NCBI GenBank assembly: GCA_003353825.1
Contig: PIVW01000212.1
Span: 1 to 9,361, forward strand
Direction: 5' to 3'
Source of the DNA: Chloroflexota bacterium
GTDB taxonomy: Bacteria; Chloroflexota; Anaerolineae; J102
DNA length: 9,361 nt
The notes below the pieces were generated by a model. The model did no database searches. It was not told where the DNA came from and saw only the letters and a list, made by a program, of their open reading frames with translations. Position numbers and translations under genes: made by a program. Positions 6,206 to 9,361 of this stretch are shown one piece after another (position 1 is the stretch's first letter; each line of letters begins with the position of its first letter).

Positions 6206-6635
6206 TGGCAGTGCCTTTCCGCTGTATGCGGCTTCCCAACCACCAACCAACAATGATGGTACCTACAGCGCCCAATATCCACCAAAGCCAATCGGGCAGT
6301 CCGCTTTCACTCTCCAACAACGTCGGTGGATATTGAGTGGTCGCACCGTTGAGTTCCACTTCTTCTAATAGATAATAGTAGGTTACGCCGGGATCGGCGG
6401 CCGTGTCCGTGAACTCGTAACTTCCGCCACGCACCGGATCAGTGGCGGGTGGGATCAGTGCCTCATTTACCAGAACCCAAGGTCCATCTTCTGCAAGACC
6501 CCGATAGAGATTGAACCCGCCCGTGTCCACTTCCGATGCAGTCTCCCAAGTAATCACATTGGGCGAGGATATGCATCCAGCTAGCACCAATAACAAAGGG
6601 ATAGTAATTGTCAGTTTCCGTAGCATTCGAACCAT
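6195..6635 (-). CDS. FnIII-like lipoprotein with C-terminal membrane anchor
   Basis: A small surface protein of 146 aa and unknown function. The N-terminus has a charged region (MVRMLRK), a hydrophobic stretch and a good lipobox LAGC (Cys21), so it should be lipidated. Residues about 25-105 look like one FnIII/Ig-like beta-sandwich: VITWETASEVDTGGFNLYRG, GPWVLVNEALIPP, GGSYEFTDTAADPGVTYYYLLEEV. Residues about 116-134 (LWWILGAVGTIIVGWWLG) are a transmembrane helix followed by the basic tail SRIQRKG. The helix is preceded by SGLPDW, so the end has the layout of a sortase signal (LP motif, hydrophobic helix, basic tail) but without LPXTG. The Shine-Dalgarno GAGGT overlaps the stop codon of the sortase gene, 9 bp upstream. 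Having both a lipobox and a C-terminal helix is odd: the domain would be tethered at both ends. Adjacency to a sortase makes it a possible substrate or partner. Confidence 0.8.
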   Translation of the reverse strand: MVRMLRKLTITIPLLLVLAGCISSPNVITWETASEVDTGGFNLYRGLAEDGPWVLVNEALIPPATDPVRGGSYEFTDTAADPGVTYYYLLEEVELNGATTQYPPTLLESESGLPDWLWWILGAVGTIIVGWWLGSRIQRKGTASEA

Positions 6636-6644
6636 GGCTTTACC

Positions 6645-7550
6645 TCAATCCTGCCCTTTATCTGTCAGCAATGCTGTTACTATCACTCGATGTGTATTCG
6701 ACCAGGGGGGCCAGCACGTAACCAGGGTGAGTTGCGCAAAATCGGTCGGATCCAACCACTGAGCATTTCCACGGCGCCTGGCAATCGAGGCGTTGGCCTC
6801 TTTTATCCTCTGCCAACCGTTGACTTTATAGGTAAAATGACGTCCCTCTTCATCACTCAAGATAATCTCGTCCCTCAGCCCAAAATCCACACCTGGTTGA
6901 CCAATGACGCACACCGACCGAAACACACTACCACCAATATTATTGTGACCGGAGATCACGACGTTTCCGGCCTCGCCAGGATAGGCCGAATTGATGTGAT
7001 GTCCTGCAGCGAAATCGACTACCTCCCATTCACTACGCGTACCTCGTGCGGTACGAATGACTTTCCACCCCATCGTTTCTACCGAGGTATCTAGCGATAA
7101 GGCCGGGATCCGTAAGCGAATCGGTTTGCTTCCCGTCCCCATTGCCAACGGGGACGCTGTTTCTAACGGTACCGGTCCCATGGCGTCAATCCGAGTTTTG
7201 TTGTTACGCTTTGCTGCCACGGGGGTAGATGGGACAGCAGCAGCATCTCCCGGCTTGGATTCAGACAAAGGTGTAGAGGTGGCAACCTGTGAGGGTGTAA
7301 CATGGGGTGTCGGTACCACGATGCGGATCGGTGTTGATGTAGCTTTTGGAGAAGGGTTTTCCATACCATCAGCCTGATCCTTAACCAGATTCGTCGGCTG
7401 AAGTGTAGGCGTCCAGGTCTCTCGTATCTCAGCCGCTTGTATGGCTGGCGGCCCATCGACAGCCGATATCACATTGCAACCGACAACAATGAATACGAGT
7501 ATCAGTAGCGAGAAGGCAGGGAGAACCCTAAAAGGAGGCGAAGCAGGCAT
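6645..7550 (-). CDS. sortase-family transpeptidase with lipoprotein signal
   Basis: An extracytoplasmic cysteine transpeptidase of about 301 aa. Sortases cut a sorting motif and join the protein to the cell wall or to a pilin subunit. From the ATG at 7550: a hydrophobic signal ending in the lipobox IVVGC (Cys25), a Thr/Pro/Ser-rich linker (about 45-140), then a sortase beta-barrel from about 142. PIRLRIPALSLDTSVE is the typical domain start; GHNN gives His202, TLVTCW gives Cys279, and NTHRVIV gives Arg288, the full catalytic triad. The frame is open back to a TTG at 7601 and an ATG at 7598, but a consensus-like -10 (7590-7585) lies inside that extension, and the lipoprotein signal begins at 7550; I therefore prefer 7550, though it lacks a clear Shine-Dalgarno. 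Sortases are normally held by a transmembrane helix, so a lipid anchor is unusual. It is first in an operon with the FnIII-like lipoprotein and an SDR. Subclass not assigned. Confidence 0.88.
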   Translation of the reverse strand: MPASPPFRVLPAFSLLILVFIVVGCNVISAVDGPPAIQAAEIRETWTPTLQPTNLVKDQADGMENPSPKATSTPIRIVVPTPHVTPSQVATSTPLSESKPGDAAAVPSTPVAAKRNNKTRIDAMGPVPLETASPLAMGTGSKPIRLRIPALSLDTSVETMGWKVIRTARGTRSEWEVVDFAAGHHINSAYPGEAGNVVISGHNNIGGSVFRSVCVIGQPGVDFGLRDEIILSDEEGRHFTYKVNGWQRIKEANASIARRRGNAQWLDPTDFAQLTLVTCWPPWSNTHRVIVTALLTDKGQD

Positions 7551-7584
7551 GGATAGGTAAAAAGGGATGGAGAGATGGACCTGT

Positions 7585-7613
7585 ATTGTAGTGCACATCA
7601 ACAGGTAGGTAAA
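7585..7613 (-). promoter_or_regulatory. promoter of the sortase operon
   Basis: On the minus strand, TTTACC (7613-7608), a 17-bp spacer and TACAAT (7590-7585) form a promoter with a strong -10 and a weaker -35. Transcription would start near 7578, about 28 nt before the chosen ATG at 7550. Unlike the other four promoters proposed here it lacks the extended -10 TG. Confidence 0.45.
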
Positions 7614-7634
7614 GTGCCAGGTGTCACTTGTTTA

Positions 7635-7670
7635 AAGTCAGTGGTTTGTTGACTTCCGCTGGCCTGTCAA
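7635..7670. promoter_or_regulatory. overlapping dyads with TGAC half-sites, candidate operator
   Basis: AAGTCA (7635-7640) and TGACTT (7650-7655) are exact inverted repeats with 9 bp between them. TTGAC (7649-7653) and GTCAA (7666-7670) form a second dyad with 12 bp between them. They lie between two divergent promoters, the sortase operon to the left and the PsbP-like/peptidase unit to the right, so a regulator bound here could affect both. Confidence 0.3.
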
Positions 7671-7731
7671 GTACCACAAAGACCTGTTACACTAAGCAGA
7701 CAATGCACACACTGAGCCGAGGATCTATTAC

Positions 7732-7761
7732 TTGACATCAGAAAAAAAAAAGTGATAGGCT
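7732..7761 (+). promoter_or_regulatory. promoter of the PsbP-like/peptidase unit with A10 in the spacer
   Basis: A perfect -35 TTGACA (7732-7737) is followed after 18 bp by TAGGCT (7756-7761), with TG at 7753-7754 giving an extended -10. Ten consecutive A residues (7742-7751) fill most of the spacer. Loss of one A would give the optimal 17-bp spacing; gain of one would weaken it. The leader would be about 57 nt long. Confidence 0.5.
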
Positions 7762-7810
7762 TTCGTAGCTTTTCAAACCGATTGTTCTCGCCTGTCCAGT
7801 ACTGTAGCTA

Positions 7811-7817
7811 AAGGAGG
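7811..7817 (+). promoter_or_regulatory. strong Shine-Dalgarno for the PsbP-like gene
   Basis: AAGGAGG lies seven bases before the ATG at 7825. It is the only near-perfect Shine-Dalgarno in the window, so high translation of this gene is expected. Confidence 0.8.
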
Positions 7818-7824
7818 ACACCCC

Positions 7825-8559
7825 ATGAAAAACCAGAAAAAGTGGTCAAGTATAGTAAGTTTTTTGGGATTGATTAGTGTGGCGTTGTTACTCATATTGC
7901 TGCTGCGTGATCAGGAGGTAACACCGGGCGGTATGCTGGAATCACCTTTACCAACACCGACACAGAGAATAGCGACCGCTACGGTAGTAGAAGCGAAACT
8001 GACACCAAAGCCCACGAAAACGCCCTATCCCACGACTACGCCAACGAAAGCTAAACCTTCGGCCACACCTGCCTCAGGTGAGTGGTTAACCTATCATGAT
8101 GAGAAGGCCGGGTATTCGATTGATTATCCCGCTGATGCGCATGTGAGTGATAAGGGTGGTTATATTCATGATCCATACCATATCACCGATATTAACTTTC
8201 ATATGGAAGGGGCGGCAGGTTACCAGGGCATAGCCATCCAGATACAGGATATAGAGGAAGAGACTCCTATCGAAGAGATAGTGAACGCTTTGCATGCAGA
8301 TGTATCTCTAGGCAGGCAAGCCTCTATGGAGGTGCTCGACAGCATCACCGACTTCACCGTGAAAGAATATGAGGCTTATAAAGCGATCATACCGGCGCTG
8401 AATACCGAGTTTACCATACTCATACTGGCTCACGAAAAGCTATATGTACTGGCGCCGGTACACGGGCCAGTTAAAACACACAGTGATCCTCGAACTGTCG
8501 AGCTATTCTACAAAATGTTAGAAACACTTAAAGTTGATGCCGATTTAGAAAAGGGATGA
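7825..8559 (+). CDS. membrane-anchored PsbP-like domain protein with Thr/Pro linker
   Basis: A surface-tethered protein of 244 aa; function unknown. A basic start (MKNQKKW) and a hydrophobic helix at about residues 9-27 (IVSFLGLISVALLLILLL) act as an uncleaved anchor; there is no lipobox cysteine. Residues about 40-82 are a Thr/Pro/Lys-rich, presumably extended linker (TPKPTKTPYPTTTPTKAKP). Residues about 86-238 form a globular domain beginning WLTYHDEKAGYSIDYPADA, a pattern typical of PsbP-like/DUF1795-type domains in bacterial lipoproteins, and ending AHEKLYVLAPVHGP then ELFYKMLETLKV. The same linker style occurs in the sortase encoded on the opposite strand upstream. It follows a strong promoter and Shine-Dalgarno, and the M23 peptidase start lies 4 bp after its stop, so the two are an operon. 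The PsbP-like assignment is by pattern only and moderate. Confidence 0.8.
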   Translation: MKNQKKWSSIVSFLGLISVALLLILLLRDQEVTPGGMLESPLPTPTQRIATATVVEAKLTPKPTKTPYPTTTPTKAKPSATPASGEWLTYHDEKAGYSIDYPADAHVSDKGGYIHDPYHITDINFHMEGAAGYQGIAIQIQDIEEETPIEEIVNALHADVSLGRQASMEVLDSITDFTVKEYEAYKAIIPALNTEFTILILAHEKLYVLAPVHGPVKTHSDPRTVELFYKMLETLKVDADLEKG

Positions 8560-8687
8560 ATGCATGGATTACACACATGAGAATAAATTTGCCAGGCGCG
8601 TAGTTCGTCGCGCTATTCTTTGCCTCTGGATGTTATGTCTCAGCGTTTTTTTTGTATCTAAAGTTAGTGTAGGTATACCACCCGCCA

Positions 8688-9361
<674 letters not shown>

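Noticed and set aside
6203..6253. ATG at 6253 as the start of the SDR
   Set aside because: It would add 16 residues without relation to the Rossmann fold and extend the overlap with the upstream gene; GTG at 6205 has a well-spaced Shine-Dalgarno.
7551..7601. Upstream TTG/ATG (7601/7598) as the sortase start
   Set aside because: A good -10 box lies inside this stretch and the lipoprotein signal starts at 7550. Not excluded if transcription begins further upstream.

Overview
The window looks like a chromosomal fragment from a bacterium with a monoderm-like surface, most likely Chloroflexota (Anaerolineae-like). This is inferred from family content, not from a marker gene. The clues are a MerR-type HTH protein with an RsbRD-like C-terminal domain, a sortase carrying a TLVTCWPPWSNTHR motif behind a Thr/Pro-rich linker, a lipoprotein with the FnIII-like signature ETASEVDTGGFNLYRG, and a Thr/Pro-tethered PsbP-like protein. 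I see no rRNA, tRNA, CRISPR array or transposase gene. Both ends of the window are repeats (a 162-bp inverted-repeat element on the left, a GATA microsatellite on the right), which would fit an assembly contig that breaks at repeats.

Layout. (1) 1-162 is a MITE-like element, followed by a good promoter (206-235). (2) 291-2353, plus strand: an HTH/RsbRD-like regulator, a TlpA-type thiol-disulfide protein and a divergent Lgt-like membrane protein. (3) 2449-3198, minus strand: a standalone protein joining a degenerate DUF559/Vsr-like nuclease core to a UvrD/PcrA-type C-terminal Tudor-like domain, with its own promoter. (4) 3491-5336, plus strand: a histidine kinase with the order cyclic-nucleotide-binding domain, HisKA, HATPase, CoA-binding domain. 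It is split in this sequence by a frameshift at a (GC)6 tract. (5) 7550-5411, minus strand: a compact three-gene operon of lipoprotein sortase, FnIII-like lipoprotein and short-chain dehydrogenase. (6) 7825-9308, plus strand: a promoter with an A10 tract in its spacer and a strong Shine-Dalgarno, then a membrane-anchored PsbP-like protein and a secreted M23 metallopeptidase. The peptidase is also split, by one extra C in a C6 run.

How the genes fit together. Much of the window concerns the cell surface: an extracytoplasmic thioredoxin, an Lgt relative, a sortase, a possible sortase-linked lipoprotein, a surface-tethered domain protein and a peptidoglycan hydrolase. The kinase and the HTH regulator are sensory or regulatory and have no adjacent partner. 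Four of the five promoters I can propose have an extended -10 (TGN) element.

The most interesting signals are simple-sequence tracts placed where slippage would matter: (GC)6 in the kinase, C6 in the peptidase, A10 in a promoter spacer and (GATA)14.5 just after the peptidase. They could be phase-variation switches, gene decay, or sequencing/assembly error. The sequence alone cannot tell which.
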